From Cydia pomonella (Eukaryota > Arthropoda > Insecta > Lepidoptera > Tortricidae): 64,000 nt of DNA. Under the pieces are notes generated by a model. The model saw nothing but the letters and a program-made list of their open reading frames with translations. It was not told where the DNA came from and did not search any database. The translations under genes and the position numbers were made by a program. This document shows, piece after piece, positions 19,958 through 30,440 of the stretch (its first letter is position 1; each line of letters begins with the position of its first letter). The DNA is taken from positions 1,865,247 through 1,929,246 of the forward strand of contig NC_084723.1 of the NCBI RefSeq assembly GCF_033807575.1, in the 5' to 3' direction.

Positions 19958-20330
19958 GACGCTCTCATTTAAAAACGACTAGTTAGATTGCTCTTAATCT
20001 GAAACAATAGGATAACGTATATCTATGCCTGTAATTAGTTTATATAGCTTCATATACCATCGTTAAAAAATACAGCTAATTTAGGTTTTACATACAAAAC
20101 TTGTTTTTTCTCAATTTCGTTTGTTTTAATACTCGTAACTAGATCTATATACTCGTAAACGAATAACAGTAATAATTGCAACAAAATTAATAACTATAAC
20201 GTTTAATATAAATAATAATCTATAACGTTTTCGGCACTTTATTGTCAATATTATATGTAATATAAGACAAATGTAACTCCTTTGTAATGACTGTTTGTGC
20301 CAAAATAAAGAGAAAAAAAAAAAAAACCAA
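19958..20330 (+). repeat. AT-rich sequence ending in AATAAAG and poly-A
   Basis: Ends CAAAATAAAGAG followed by 14 A (20318-20331 or so). It could be a retrotransposon or retrocopy 3' end; no frame is attached. Confidence 0.35.
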
Positions 20331-20699
20331 CAAGTAGTGTTAAAATGAGAACGAAACTCCGTTTGTATGGTCTTGTATTCGTCCGAGGTTGCTGCAAACT
20401 CTTGAGATCATTATATTTTTCTTATAAAAGAACTCAAGTAGCTTCCGAGTATCACTTTTCAATTAAAACTACGTCCATGGCCGCTTCCAGTGTGACGTCA
20501 GCAAAAAGCGGCCAATTTTTTTCCCATAGCCATTTGTTATTTTCCCGTGACGGGTGGAAATCTTCCTATCGCGTGTTCCCGGTCTATAGACACATATTTT
20601 GATAGTAATCGCACCCAGCTGTGCGCACGTAAAACTGCTTCCAAATTACTTTCAAGTTGATATATTGCGCTTGGTATGTCTGTTATTCGTCAATGACAT

Positions 20700-20905
20700 C
20701 ACTGGAGTGTCATTTTAAATAAAATATTATTTATTTCAATTTCATCAATAAACAAAAACAAGTACAATAACAAAAATTATAAACTAATACTATAATTAAG
20801 TTTGAACTAAAAAAAAAACTTATACTCACCTATCCCCCTCCTACCCACCTGTCCCCCTATCACCTGTCCCCTGCGGAAGGGTGCCCATAAGGTTGGCCAT
20901 TGTAA
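20700..20905 (-). repeat. LINE-like 3' end, minus
   Basis: ATTTATTTCAATTTCATCAAT at the left and a pyrimidine-rich CACCTGTCCCC region at the right, as in reverse-complemented LINE tails. Family not identified. Confidence 0.35.
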
Positions 20906-20944
20906 TAACTTCATAAGCTTTCAATTTAAATTGTAATAAGCTTT

Positions 20945-21188
20945 AAATCTCGGGCTATAGTCCCCACGCTAGCCCAATGCGGATTGGGGACTTCACATAC
21001 ACCTTTGAATTTCTTCGCAGATGTATGCAGGTTTCCTCACGATGTTTTCCTTCACCGAAAAGCTAGTGGTAAATATCAAATGATATTTCGTACATAAGTT
21101 CCGAAAAACTCATTGGTACGAGCCAGGATTTGAACCCGCGACCTCCGGATTGAAAGTCGAACGTCATATCCACTCGGCCACCACCGCT
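20945..21188 (-). mobile_element. SINE-B copy 1
   Basis: On the minus strand the head reads GGTGGCCGAGTGG (A box) and GCGGGTTCAAATCC (B box), then ACCAATGAGTTTTTCGGAAC and TTTTCGGTGAAGGAAAACATC as in the other SINE-B copies. It ends with a distinct 3' part that includes CCCAATCCGCATTGGGC. Confidence 0.7.
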
Positions 21189-21276
21189 TAATCCCCTCCC
21201 ACATGAGTCCTCTCGCATGAGAGGAGGCCTGTGCCCAGCAGTGGGACGTATATAGGCTGAATTATTATTATTATTA
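21189..21276 (+). repeat. RTE-like LINE 3' end with (ATT)n tail
   Basis: GAGGCCTGTGCCCAGCAGTG then GGACGTATATAGGCTGA and four or so ATT units, a familiar ending of lepidopteran RTE-type LINEs. Confidence 0.5.
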
Positions 21277-21571
21277 AGCTTTAAATCTAAATTCGGCTTT
21301 CGGTCTGCTTAGATATATGTCTGAGAGTCTAGTTAATGTTGGATTGATCGTAATGTGGCGAGTACTCTGAAGGTTTCCTTAGCAATATTTTTATAAGTAA
21401 ATAAGTACCTACCAGAGGCAAATAAATATAGCAAGCCTATAGATCGTGTCATTCACGACGACGCGTGCCTTGACTCGTATTGTCATATTAATAAAGGTTA
21501 GATTTGACAAATTTGCGCGTCATCGTGCATGACACGAATATACTCTACTGAAATTGAAAAATTTTGATCGT

Positions 21572-21852
21572 TGCTATTACGGAAGGTGGAGATATGGAAT
21601 GGAATCTCCATATACTAAAAAGTGTCATCAAAAAACCTTAAATAGGTGGTACAATACCTAGAATACGTGAAAAAAAAAACAAACCATAGACAGCGCACTT
21701 CACTCCGTCAATAACGCCTAGGTTCTTAGCTACTCTAGCGCTACTCTGGAGAGATTTGGAACTATTATTTATAGCTGATCACTGGACACTTTTGCATAAG
21801 TTCTGCCTATGGAGATTGCGTTCCTTAACTCTACCTTCCATAGTTGCTATAA
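21572..21852. mobile_element. Possible palindromic MITE
   Basis: GTTGCTATTACGGAAGGTGGA near 21573 faces CTCTACCTTCCATAGTTGCT near 21831. Arms are imperfect. No coding content. Confidence 0.4.
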
Positions 21853-21903
21853 GCACAAATATAATTATGGAAGCATGTAAGAAAAAAAAATATAAAAAAG
21901 TAT

Positions 21904-21950
21904 TGGCAGCGTAGCAGTAAGAGCGTGCGACTTTTAATCCGAACATGTAA
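21904..21950 (+). repeat. SINE-B head fragment
   Basis: GCAGTAAGAGCGTGCGAC resembles the SINE-B A-box region; the rest of the SINE is absent. Confidence 0.4.
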
Positions 21951-22186
21951 GTTTGTAAAAAAATACCCTCAATTTTATATCAAACATTCAGATATACCCC
22001 GACATTACGCCAGCAGGTTTCAAAATAAGCTGGTGGTTATCGCCTCAAAACTAAAACTACATTCCAAAAGTCCTAACTCTATGGCAATAAAAATATTCAA
22101 CAAAACCAGTAACGAAATAAATGACACGAACTCCGACAATTAATTCTTTAAAAATCTAAATATCGTCTCATGAAAAAAGCTTATTA

Positions 22187-22503
22187 TAAATAAATAAATA
22201 TTATAGGACATTATTACACAAATTGACTAAGTCCCACAGTAAGCTCAATAAGGCTTGTGTTGCCCTCAACACAAGCCTTATTGAGCTTATATATTATATA
22301 TATCGTTGTCTAAGTACCCTTACTTAGACAACGATATATATAATATATAAATATTTATAAATCCTTAAATACATAGAAAACACCCATTACTCAGGAACAA
22401 ATATCCATGCTCATCACACGAATAAATGCCCTTACCAGGATTTGAACCCGGGACTATCAGCTTCGTAGGCAGGGTCACTACCCACTAGGCCAAACCGGTC
22501 GTC
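22187..22503 (-). mobile_element. SINE-A copy 2 with internal inversion/duplication
   Basis: tRNA-like head at the right end (CCACTAGGCCAAACCGG). Within the body, a segment at about 22264-22320 is present in inverted order between two direct segments, giving two back-to-back hairpins (GGCTTGTGTTG/CAACACAAGCC and CTAAGTACCCTTACTTAG). Confidence 0.75.
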
Positions 22504-22631
22504 ATATTATAAGTACAATAAATGATTTTTTTAACGACCAATAATTGCAATTAATAAAGTATCTACACAATAAATAATAAACAGCATTTAGCAACATGCG
22601 TCAAGTAATTCTCTTTCAAGCGCTGTTTGAC

Positions 22632-22850
22632 AGAGTTCAATTATCGATTCAATTCAATTCAAATATACTTTATTCATGTAGGCCTAGCAACAAGCACTTA
22701 TGAATAGTAAGACAGTATTACATATAATTATCTTAATCTAATTATCAGAGCAATTTATTGATGTTGTAAATATTATTCCATATATAATACTAATGAATAT
22801 ATTTCATAGATCAAATTTAATACTAAAACTTTCACAAAATATAGTCATAC
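22632..22850 (-). repeat. LINE 3' end, minus
   Basis: CAATTCAATTCAAATATAC followed by TTTATTCATGTAGGCC and AT-rich sequence with ATCAGAGCAATTTATTGATG. The last stretch parallels, inverted, the LINE scrap at 6835-7066 (ATCAATAAATTGCTCTGATA). Confidence 0.5.
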
Positions 22851-22983
22851 AAAAAAAAATGTATAAAAAATACTAGTCTATCGTCCTCATTATGTTTCAC
22901 AATGGATATTTATGTATGCATGTATTCATTTATCCTATATATATTATTATAACTTGTATTTATTTACAATAACAATATACATA

Positions 22984-23308
22984 AGCGCTGGTGGCCTAGC
23001 GGTAAGAGCGTGCGACTTGCAATCCGGAGGTCGCGGGTTCAAACCCCGGCTCGTACCAATGAGTTTTTCGGAACTTATGTACGAAATATCATTTGATATT
23101 AACCAGTCGCTTTTCGGTGAAGGAAAACATCGTGAGGAAACCGGACTTATCCCAACAAGGCCTAGTTTACCCTCTGGGTTGGGAGGTCAGATGGCAGTCG
23201 CTTTCGTAAAAACTAGTGCCTACGCCAAATCTTGGGATTAGTTGTCAAGCGGACTCCAGGCTCCCTTTGGCCGTGGCAAAATGCCGGGACAACGCGAGGA
23301 AGAAGAAG
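22984..23308 (+). mobile_element. SINE-B copy 2, full length with 13-bp target duplication
   Basis: Head GGTGGCCTAGCGGTAAGAGC (A box) and GGTTCAAACCCC (B box), body with GAGTTTTTCGGAAC and TTTTCGGTGAAGGAAAAC, tail of GAAGAAGAA. AACAATATACATA flanks both ends (22971-22983 and 23309-23321). The same flank without a SINE occurs at about 42080-42105. No protein is encoded; the 109-codon frame across it is chance. Confidence 0.85.
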
Positions 23309-23429
23309 AACAATATACATAATGGATATACACAATGAAACATTATATTATTTATGTATATAAATATTATATTATATAGTTTTGTCTTAAAATAATTTTA
23401 ATTTTACTCTAATATGTATTGTGACCCTG

Positions 23430-23555
23430 CACCAACTCTTGCCTGCCCTTGAACCTGCACAGCCCTAGGCTGACTGGTAGAGAATGCCTTTTGGCAATAA
23501 GTCCGCCTTTTGTACTTTTCATGTATAGTGTAATAAAGTTTAAATAAATAAAATC
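23430..23555 (+). repeat. LINE 3' end (GACTGGTAGAGAATGCC type)
   Basis: GACTGGTAGAGAATGCC, AATAAGTCCGCC and AATAAAGTTTAAATAAATAA in order. A close relative is at 62815-62915. Confidence 0.6.
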
Positions 23556-24195
23556 AAAAAATACACGCATAGCCTAGCTCGCGGTGGCAGTGAATGAGTC
23601 AAGGAATTCCGAAAATTCGCTGAAAAAACCCGCGAATTTTTTCGCACGCGACCCTCTTAATTTCACTCTTGAGCGCTGCTCTGAGATGCCAGCCTAATAA
23701 AATACATTTTTCCATGTTACAAAATGTATTTTCCGTGACATAATTTATGAAAAACGGCACTTACTTATTTTATTCTTCATGCAATAAATTTATAAAGGTA
23801 AAATACAACCGCTATAAATTGTACACTTGCACTGCATTTTTATACTGTATGATCAGATTGTACCGTTAACCCCTTACTTCATGTCGTAAACAAAAGTATT
23901 ATATCTGTTAAAAAATAAACTTGATTAGCTATCAATAGAATTGAATATTATAACTGCCATATAGGGCTGCGCATGCGGTAAGGGGTTAAATAGATAAAAA
24001 TATAAGTAACATATAGACTACCTAGCTTGCATATTATAGGAGCTTCGTCTGCCAACAAACCACTCTGTGGTTTGGCAGAAGTATATTGTAAATATTTATA
24101 AGGCATGAAACGTGAATAAACGTTTATTTATTATTATTTTTATATCAGGGGTCACGTTACTTACGTTTTTACAAGTTTTTAAATAAATAAAGCTT
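23556..24195. other. Unassigned stretch
   Basis: Near 24090-24130 a GTGAATAAACGTTTATTTATT ending suggests another retro-type tail. Otherwise nothing recognised. Confidence 0.3.
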
Positions 24196-24272
24196 TATAA
24201 TAATTCTAAAGATTACACTCACGTATTTTGTATTACGCGAGTGTAATCCGTAGAATTATTTTAATGTTAGTA
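24196..24272. repeat. Inverted repeat / short hairpin
   Basis: AATAATTCTAAAGATTACACTC pairs with GAGTGTAATCCGTAGAATTATT across a 17-bp AT-rich loop. Confidence 0.6.
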
Positions 24273-24324
24273 TGTCTCACGACATTTTAAATTCGAAATA
24301 TTGTTCATCATAGGACACATCAAT

Positions 24325-24480
24325 CATTATAGGACATTATTACACTAATTGACTAAGTCTCATAGTACCTAAGGTCAATAAACCTTGTATTGTGGTACTT
24401 AGACAACGATAATAATTACATGAAATAATTAAATGCATAGAAAACACCCGTGACTCAGGAACAAATATCTATGCTCATCA
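24325..24480 (-). mobile_element. SINE-A copy 3 (head missing)
   Basis: ATTATAGGACATTATTACAC through AACACCCGTGACTCAGG as in other copies, then ends at ATGCTCATCACA where a LINE tail begins. More diverged than the other copies. Confidence 0.65.
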
Positions 24481-24660
24481 CAATCAATCAATCATCGTTT
24501 ATTGCACCGTGGTAAAAAATACAAAACAACTAACATATATAGTATTATATACAATAAATATAATCTTAAAAACTAAAAATGTGGCGTGGCGAAATAGGCC
24601 CCGGGGCTATTTGTCTCAACAGATCGACGCTGTGAAATAGATACCGTTTTATGTGTATAT
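24481..24660 (-). repeat. LINE 3' end, minus
   Basis: ATCAATCAATCATCG followed by TTTATTGCACCGTGGT, then AT-rich sequence and a GCCCCGGGGCTATT block. Reverse-complemented, it ends in a CAATAAA-type tail with ATTG repeats. Confidence 0.45.
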
Positions 24661-25375
24661 TCTGCCTAAATGATTAGAAAAAATTTAGTTCCAATCCAAT
24701 GTATGAAGAAGACAAAATAATTAATAGCGTTTTGAAACTAATGAAGGGATATGGCAGTGACGCGTGTTTAGTCAGCATTTTTGGTATACAGTTCAAAGGA
24801 GTATTGTAAAAGGGTACGGATTAGCTGAGGTGGGGAATGTAAACGCTCCAGGTAGATTCTAATATTATTATATATTTTTTCTTCATAAACGAAATACAAT
24901 AATGTCGACTAGCACAGATGCTTGTAACTTTCAGAATGAAAACGCCTGCAGATCTTTATTCCTTCAGCAGGGCGATAGTTCTGAATTCAAATAATCGTTG
25001 CCAGTTATCTATCAAGAGACTGTGAAGGTTTCCAACCTTCACAGTATGTAGTGTAGTTAGTCGTTTAGCGCAAGTCAGACAGTGCGCAGTGCGCACATAA
25101 CCACTGCATAAATGATCTCAATGCACATAAGGAGTAAGTGCTCTTCCTGTGGACATTTTCCATAAATAAGAAGAAGAGAAAAAATAAAGAGTTTTGTGAC
25201 ATTGTCAATAGTTTATGATTTATGAACAAAATAAGGTATTTCTTTTAAACAATAATTCAATGGTCTGTAATTGCAAACTAGTTTTATCACGTTAGCTAAA
25301 TAGGAACCAGAGATAATATAAAAGAAATGTTAAAATTGATTATTTTGTCCGAAGGTACAACTACTGTTTGTACAT
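24661..25375. other. Unassigned stretch with a perfect short hairpin
   Basis: ACTGTGAAGGTT and AACCTTCACAGT at about 25019-25046 form a 12-bp hairpin. No frame or repeat end recognised elsewhere. Confidence 0.35.
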
Positions 25376-25513
25376 GTACAGTCACGTCTGAAATTATCGA
25401 TGCGGAAAAAGTGCCCAAAATATTTATACCCTACCTTAATATATGGGCAATAAAGTTGTGTATACATATTTTTGGCACTTTTTTTGTATCGATATTTTCA
25501 GACGTGATCGTAC
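25376..25513. mobile_element. Palindromic MITE, 138 bp
   Basis: GTACAGTCACGTCTGAAATT faces TTTTCAGACGTGATCGTAC; inside, ATCGAT and GTGCC/GGCAC pairs continue the palindrome. The 102-codon frame across it is chance. Confidence 0.65.
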
Positions 25514-26040
25514 CTACCTATGGACTGTATGATATAGGCAAGGTTTGTACCTACGGACAATATTCTTGGTACAACTTTTCAGCAGTTACTTTGGACTTGA
25601 TAGTCTTTCAAAGGTCTACAAAGACCTTGGAATAATCGCTTAGTAAACAACGCTTAAAAATAAAAGCTAAAAAAAGCTTTAAAAAAAAGCTTGATTTTTT
25701 TAAAGTCATGGTGTCCATAGGTACACTACACTCTCTTTTTTTAATCATACTATTTAGTTATTAATTAAGGAAATAGCGAAATTCGAAAACTGGAGAAAAC
25801 AACAACGAAACCTTGAAGCTTATTTTGTGATTATATTGACACTTGTACCATTTCCCGAATTCACAAAATATTATAAGGATAAAAATGTACTAATTGGCAT
25901 AATTTTTTTTCATAGTCCAAAAAATATATCTCTGTACATTTCCCTGTACATCTCCGTACATTTCACTGTCTCAATACGAATCTGCCCCGGCCCGCCCAAA
26001 GGCATTTATAAATATGGTGAATAACTATTGTTCCTTTATT

Positions 26041-26175
26041 GTTTTTATTGTTGCTTTTTAGCGATAAGACCGCCTGTTGTTACCTGGTTCTATTTTCCTT
26101 TAAAATTCATTTGTAGTTTTACATGTATGTAAAATGTATAATTGTTGGTGCAATAAAGAATATTTACTTACTTAC
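26041..26175 (+). repeat. LINE 3' end (GACCGCCTGTTG type)
   Basis: TAGCGATAAGACCGCCTGTT, then CAATAAAGAATATTTACTTAC. It is the plus-strand version of the tail at 17719-17870. Confidence 0.55.
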
Positions 26176-26365
26176 TTCAATAAGAAAAATGCATTTTTTT
26201 AAGTTCACGATGGTAGCCTATCGTCAGTAGTTCTTTAAAAACCGGCAAGCTCCACAAGTAAAGCCGTCCACAGATACAGCACTTGCCCTTAACTAATACG
26301 ATGCTGCGCCACCGCCTAGTCCTGGTCTTGCATAAATCTATTTTTGTAACCTTCTGAGCCTAGAG

Positions 26366-26598
26366 AGCAAACCCCGGCTCGTACCAATGAGTTTTTCTGA
26401 GCTTACCTATGTACGAAATATCATTTGATATTTACCAGTCGCTTTTCGGTGAAGGAAAACATCGTGAGGAATCCGGACTAATCCCAACAAGGCCTAGTTT
26501 ACCCTCTGAGCTGAAAGGTCAGATGGCAGTCGCTTTCGGAAAAACGGCTCCCATGAGCCGTGGCGAAATGCCGGGACAACGCGAGGAAGAAGAAAAGT
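26366..26598 (+). mobile_element. SINE-B copy 3 (5'-truncated)
   Basis: Starts inside the B box (CAAACCCCGGCTCGTACC), then follows copy 2 to GACAACGCGAGGAAGAAGAA. Confidence 0.7.
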
Positions 26599-26830
26599 AA
26601 CCTTCTGATATATCGATGGAGTCGTAATAAATCGGTGTGTTAAAGTGAAATTTGTATACCTCTTCAAAATAAATCAAAATTTCACAAATTTGTTGTGTAA
26701 GTAGGTCTGAAGGGCTCTTACAAGGCAATACAACATTATAGTAACATAGTGACATGAAAAATACAAAACAATATTTATAAATAGAACAGCCAATACCTGG
26801 GTAAACATTACATTATAATAATCTCTTATT

Positions 26831-27099
26831 TAAATAAATAAATAAATATTATAGGACATTATTACACAAATTGACTAAGTCCCACAGTAAGCTCAATAAG
26901 GCTTGTGTTGAGGGTACTTAGACAACGATATATATAATATATAAATATTTATAAATACTTAAATACATAGAAAACACCCATGACTCAGGAACAAATATCC
27001 ATGCTCATCACACGAATAAATGCCCTTACCAGGATTTGAACCCGGGACCATCGGCTTCATAGGCAGGGTCACTATACCCACTAGGCCAGACCGGTCGTC
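26831..27099 (-). mobile_element. SINE-A copy 4
   Basis: TAAATAAATAAATATTATAGG tail at the left, tRNA-like head at the right (B box GGATTTGAACCC, A box CCACTAGGCC, both as seen on the plus strand). Confidence 0.8.
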
Positions 27100-27449
27100 A
27101 ATTTATCTATAATAATCTCTCCCAACAGTGTACCAATATCTAAACTAATATTGTATCATACGGTGTTTTACATGCACTCACGGTTTCTTACCAATCGCCT
27201 CAGTTAACGATAGACCAGCAAAATCCAACTTTGCTCTTGCAAAAAAAACTATTTTTAATTTTCCAACGGGCTATCCCACAGGGCCCGTCGATATAAATCA
27301 AGTGGTACAGTTGGAAACAATTTGCCGGTCGGTCTCCCTCCTGTAAATTAATGGACAACTTTGTTCCAGACTAGCCCAAATCGATAGAGTTTAATCTAGA
27401 CTTACTGTACCGTTTAAAGCCGGCTTAGCTCTTTCCAATTTTGAAATGT

Positions 27450-27597
27450 TATTAAATTGCTATAATAGTACATTATGATACAAGTGTGCTAAGTTGGTCA
27501 TTACACACGAGGCGATATTGCAATAAGAAAGCCGATGTGTGTAATGACCATAGCACATGCGTTTCATATGACGTTTTTCAACACACTTGGGAGGAAA
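27450..27597. repeat. Hairpin repeat, relative of 29905-30062
   Basis: AATAGTACATTATGATACAAG opens it; TTGGTCATTACACAC and GTGTGTAATGACCA form the stem. The unit at 29905 opens with the same words. Confidence 0.5.
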
Positions 27598-27620
27598 AAA
27601 TAAACTTTCATATTAATAAT

Positions 27621-27884
27621 AAATAATAAATAAATATTATAGGACATTATGACACAAATTGACTAAGTCCCACGGTAAGCTCAATAAGGCTTGTGTTGAG
27701 GGTACTTAGACAACGATATATATAATATATAAATATTTATAAATACTTAAATACATAGAAAACACCCATGACTCAGGAACAAATATCCATGCTCATCACA
27801 CGAATAAATGCCCTTACCAGGATTTGAACCCGGGACCATCGGCTTCGTAGGCAGGGTCACTACCCACTAGGCCAGACCGGTCGT
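27621..27884 (-). mobile_element. SINE-A copy 5
   Basis: Full-length family copy: AT-rich tail, GACTAAGTCCCACGGTAAG body, ACACCCATGACTCAGG, then tRNA-like head ending GGCCAGACCGGTCGTC. Confidence 0.8.
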
Positions 27885-28420
27885 CCAAATTAATCAAATT
27901 TTAACTGTTAAATCAGTTAGTAAAATTCTTGCATCTGTCATACTGCCTGCCGCCCTCGCCCCGCCGCCGCGGGGCGCCGGCTCCCGCCAGTCCACGTTGT
28001 AAAATCTACTCGACCAATTTAAGAAGGCTCCGTTTCCTTACATATTATTACCTTCTTAACTCAGTTGGATAATATAATGAAAAAGCACGCGTGTTTAATA
28101 TCTAGGATTATGAGCCAAAACGCCGTTTTGAGCAAGTGTGTTGAAAAATATATGTATGGCTATGGTTAAAACCGTTTTGATTGCAAACGCGCGTGTCTTA
28201 AGAGGGAAGTATAGCACGCATAAATACAAGAAGAGAAAATATTTTTCCACTTCTAAATATTTTCCATTCTCCATGATTTTTTATTTTGTTATTGACACAA
28301 TAAAACAGTAGGTTTGTAGGTTTTCCTTTTTTTTTAATTTTCACAACAAAATGAAATCAAAACAGCAAAACCCTTGGGCGTAGGCAGGGGCAGGCAGCTC
28401 AAATTTTACATACAATGTAT

Positions 28421-28664
28421 GACGACCGGTTTGGCCTAGTGGGTAGTGACCCGGCCTACGAAGCTGATGGTCCCGGGTTCAAATCCTGGTAAGGGCATTT
28501 ATTCGTGTGATGAGCATGGATATTTGTTCCTGAGTCATGGATGTTTTCTATGTATTTAAGTATTTATAAATATTTATTTATTATATATATCGTTGTCTAA
28601 GTACCCTCAACACAAGCCTTATTGGGCTTACTGTGGGACTTAGTCAATTTGTGTTATAATGTCC
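28421..28664 (+). mobile_element. SINE-A copy 6 (plus)
   Basis: GACGACCGGTTTGGCCTAGT head, B box GGGTTCAAATCC, body to GGACTTAGTCAATTTG; the AT-rich tail is replaced by a C/G-rich junction at 28665. It sits inside the older repeat whose halves end at about 28330 and resume near 28740. Confidence 0.8.
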
Positions 28665-29029
28665 CCTCCGAGGGGGCCCCCCTAGGCTTCCGGTGATACC
28701 CCCCCCCCCCTCTAGTTCACTGGCTGGCTATGACCTTGGCAAAACCTATGAACTTAGAATATATTATGCTAAAACGATCGACCACAAAATCAAAGTGATA
28801 GTGAAAGTGACAGTGCTTAATATTGAGTCATGAAATTGGTTATCTATATAGATACTTAGGGACTTTAACATCTCTAAAAAGTTTTAGTATTTGTTTTTTG
28901 TTTAATTCGATATTTAGAGACTGTATACATCACTAATAAAGTATCTAATATTCCAATGACTCTATTATTGTATTTTGTAATTTTGCTTGTAAATGTTTTG
29001 ATTTATAAAAATACCTTTGTAGCCTATTT

Positions 29030-29032
<3 letters not shown>

Positions 29033-29094
<62 letters not shown>

Positions 29095-29336
29095 ATATTG
29101 TAGGACAATATTACACAAATTGACTAAGTCCCACAGTAAGCTCAATAAGGCTTCTGTTGAGGGTACTTAGACAACGATATATATAATATATAAGTACTTA
29201 AATACATAGAAAACACCCATGACTCAGGAACAAATATCCATGCTCATCACACAAATACATGCCCTTACCAGGATTTGAACCCGGGACCATCAGCTTCGTA
29301 GGCAGGGTCACTACCCACTAGGCCAAACCGGTCGTC
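29033..29336 (-). mobile_element. SINE-A copy 7 with long AAAT tail array
   Basis: About 16 AAAT units (29033-29096) precede the usual body and head. The array is the SINE tail, probably extended by slippage. Confidence 0.8.
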
Positions 29337-29689
29337 GAATAAATGTTTGATTTGTTTAAGATTGTTCCCAAATATTTATTTATATTAAATTTATTGTTTA
29401 CTTCCTTGCATGTTAACTGTACTAAACCAGCAAAGTTTCAACTACCTACTGTCGTTACTAACTGCACATCTACTTGTATTCCTCCATCGTTACCAGAGTA
29501 ACCACATCAGTATTCCACCCAGGAAAGCAATTCCGGAAACGTTAGTGCTAAGACAAGATGGAGTACTTAGAACAAGTAATTACTCTTACATGAACTGCAT
29601 TCGAAATTTACACATCTCATTTTGATTTGTATTCAACTACGGAACATATCGAATTATTTTAGTAAATATTTAGATTTTTAACAAATTAA

Positions 29690-29886
29690 GGGCGTTTCAC
29701 AATGTCCAAGTAAAGTCCTGGCTACTTCTCACTTATCTGACGAATAAAGTCATCGTTGCCGTTTCACAATCTTCAAATAAGCTTAACTGGTAGATAAAGT
29801 GCAAAGTTTTGTAGGAAAATCTGGCAGTCAATTTATATGGCAATTAGCTATCCAATACTTTACTTGGTCATTGTATAACAGGTCCT
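29690..29886. mobile_element. Palindromic MITE
   Basis: TTCACAATGTCCAAGTAAAGT faces ACTTTACTTGGTCATTGTA. Arms of about 22 bp, with no coding content. Confidence 0.5.
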
Positions 29887-29904
29887 TATAAAAAACTGGA
29901 TAAT

Positions 29905-30062
29905 GATGTAATAGTACATTACGATACAAGTGCGAAAAATAGGAAATTCGAAACGAGTGGCGATAAATTAAAACACGACCGAAGGGAGTGTTTTAAATCG
30001 ACACGAATTGCGAATTACCTATTCGCACATGTATCGTACAACGTTTTACAGTACATAATGGC
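29905..30062. repeat. Hairpin repeat next to Gypsy-2
   Basis: AATAGTACATTACGATACAAG to TGTATCGTACAACGTTTTACAG, with AAACACGACC and GGGAGTGTTT near the centre. Imperfect palindrome of about 150 bp. Confidence 0.5.
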
Positions 30063-30096
30063 CGTTTAAATGTTCGACACAGTAACGTAATATATA

Positions 30097-30440
30097 TGTC
30101 GCATCCTGGTCATGATCACGGATGTTCAAATGACTCAAATGAGTCCGTACTCATGACTCGTCGGAAGTTGCTGCGGAACGCAAGCGCCATCTGTGGCGCT
30201 GTACGGAGTCTAGGAGAAGGGGCACGAGAATGGCGAGAGGTCATTCTACTTCCAGCAGTGGCGAAGTGCACTAGTCTCTTAGGAACTGTACCGCGTTTCG
30301 TTGGAACTGCCCAGTCGATTTACGATTAAAATTACGTTGTTAATTTGCCACCATAATAAAATTATAAACTGTGCATTGTTGTGTTCTAATTCAAACAGCT
30401 AATCATGTCCGATGAAGACCTCGACCCTCCTGATCCGTCA
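30097..30440 (+). repeat. Gypsy-2 5' LTR
   Basis: 344 bp. It includes the hairpin AGCGCCATCTGTGGCGCT and, unusually, the first 12 codons of gag (ATG at 30405). No clear TATA box was seen, so a downstream-element or initiator promoter is possible. Confidence 0.9.

Noticed and set aside
22984..23060. tRNA gene-like A and B boxes (also at the heads of all SINE-A and SINE-B copies)
   Set aside because: They are followed by SINE bodies and lack a closed cloverleaf with matching acceptor arms; they are SINE promoters, not tRNA genes.
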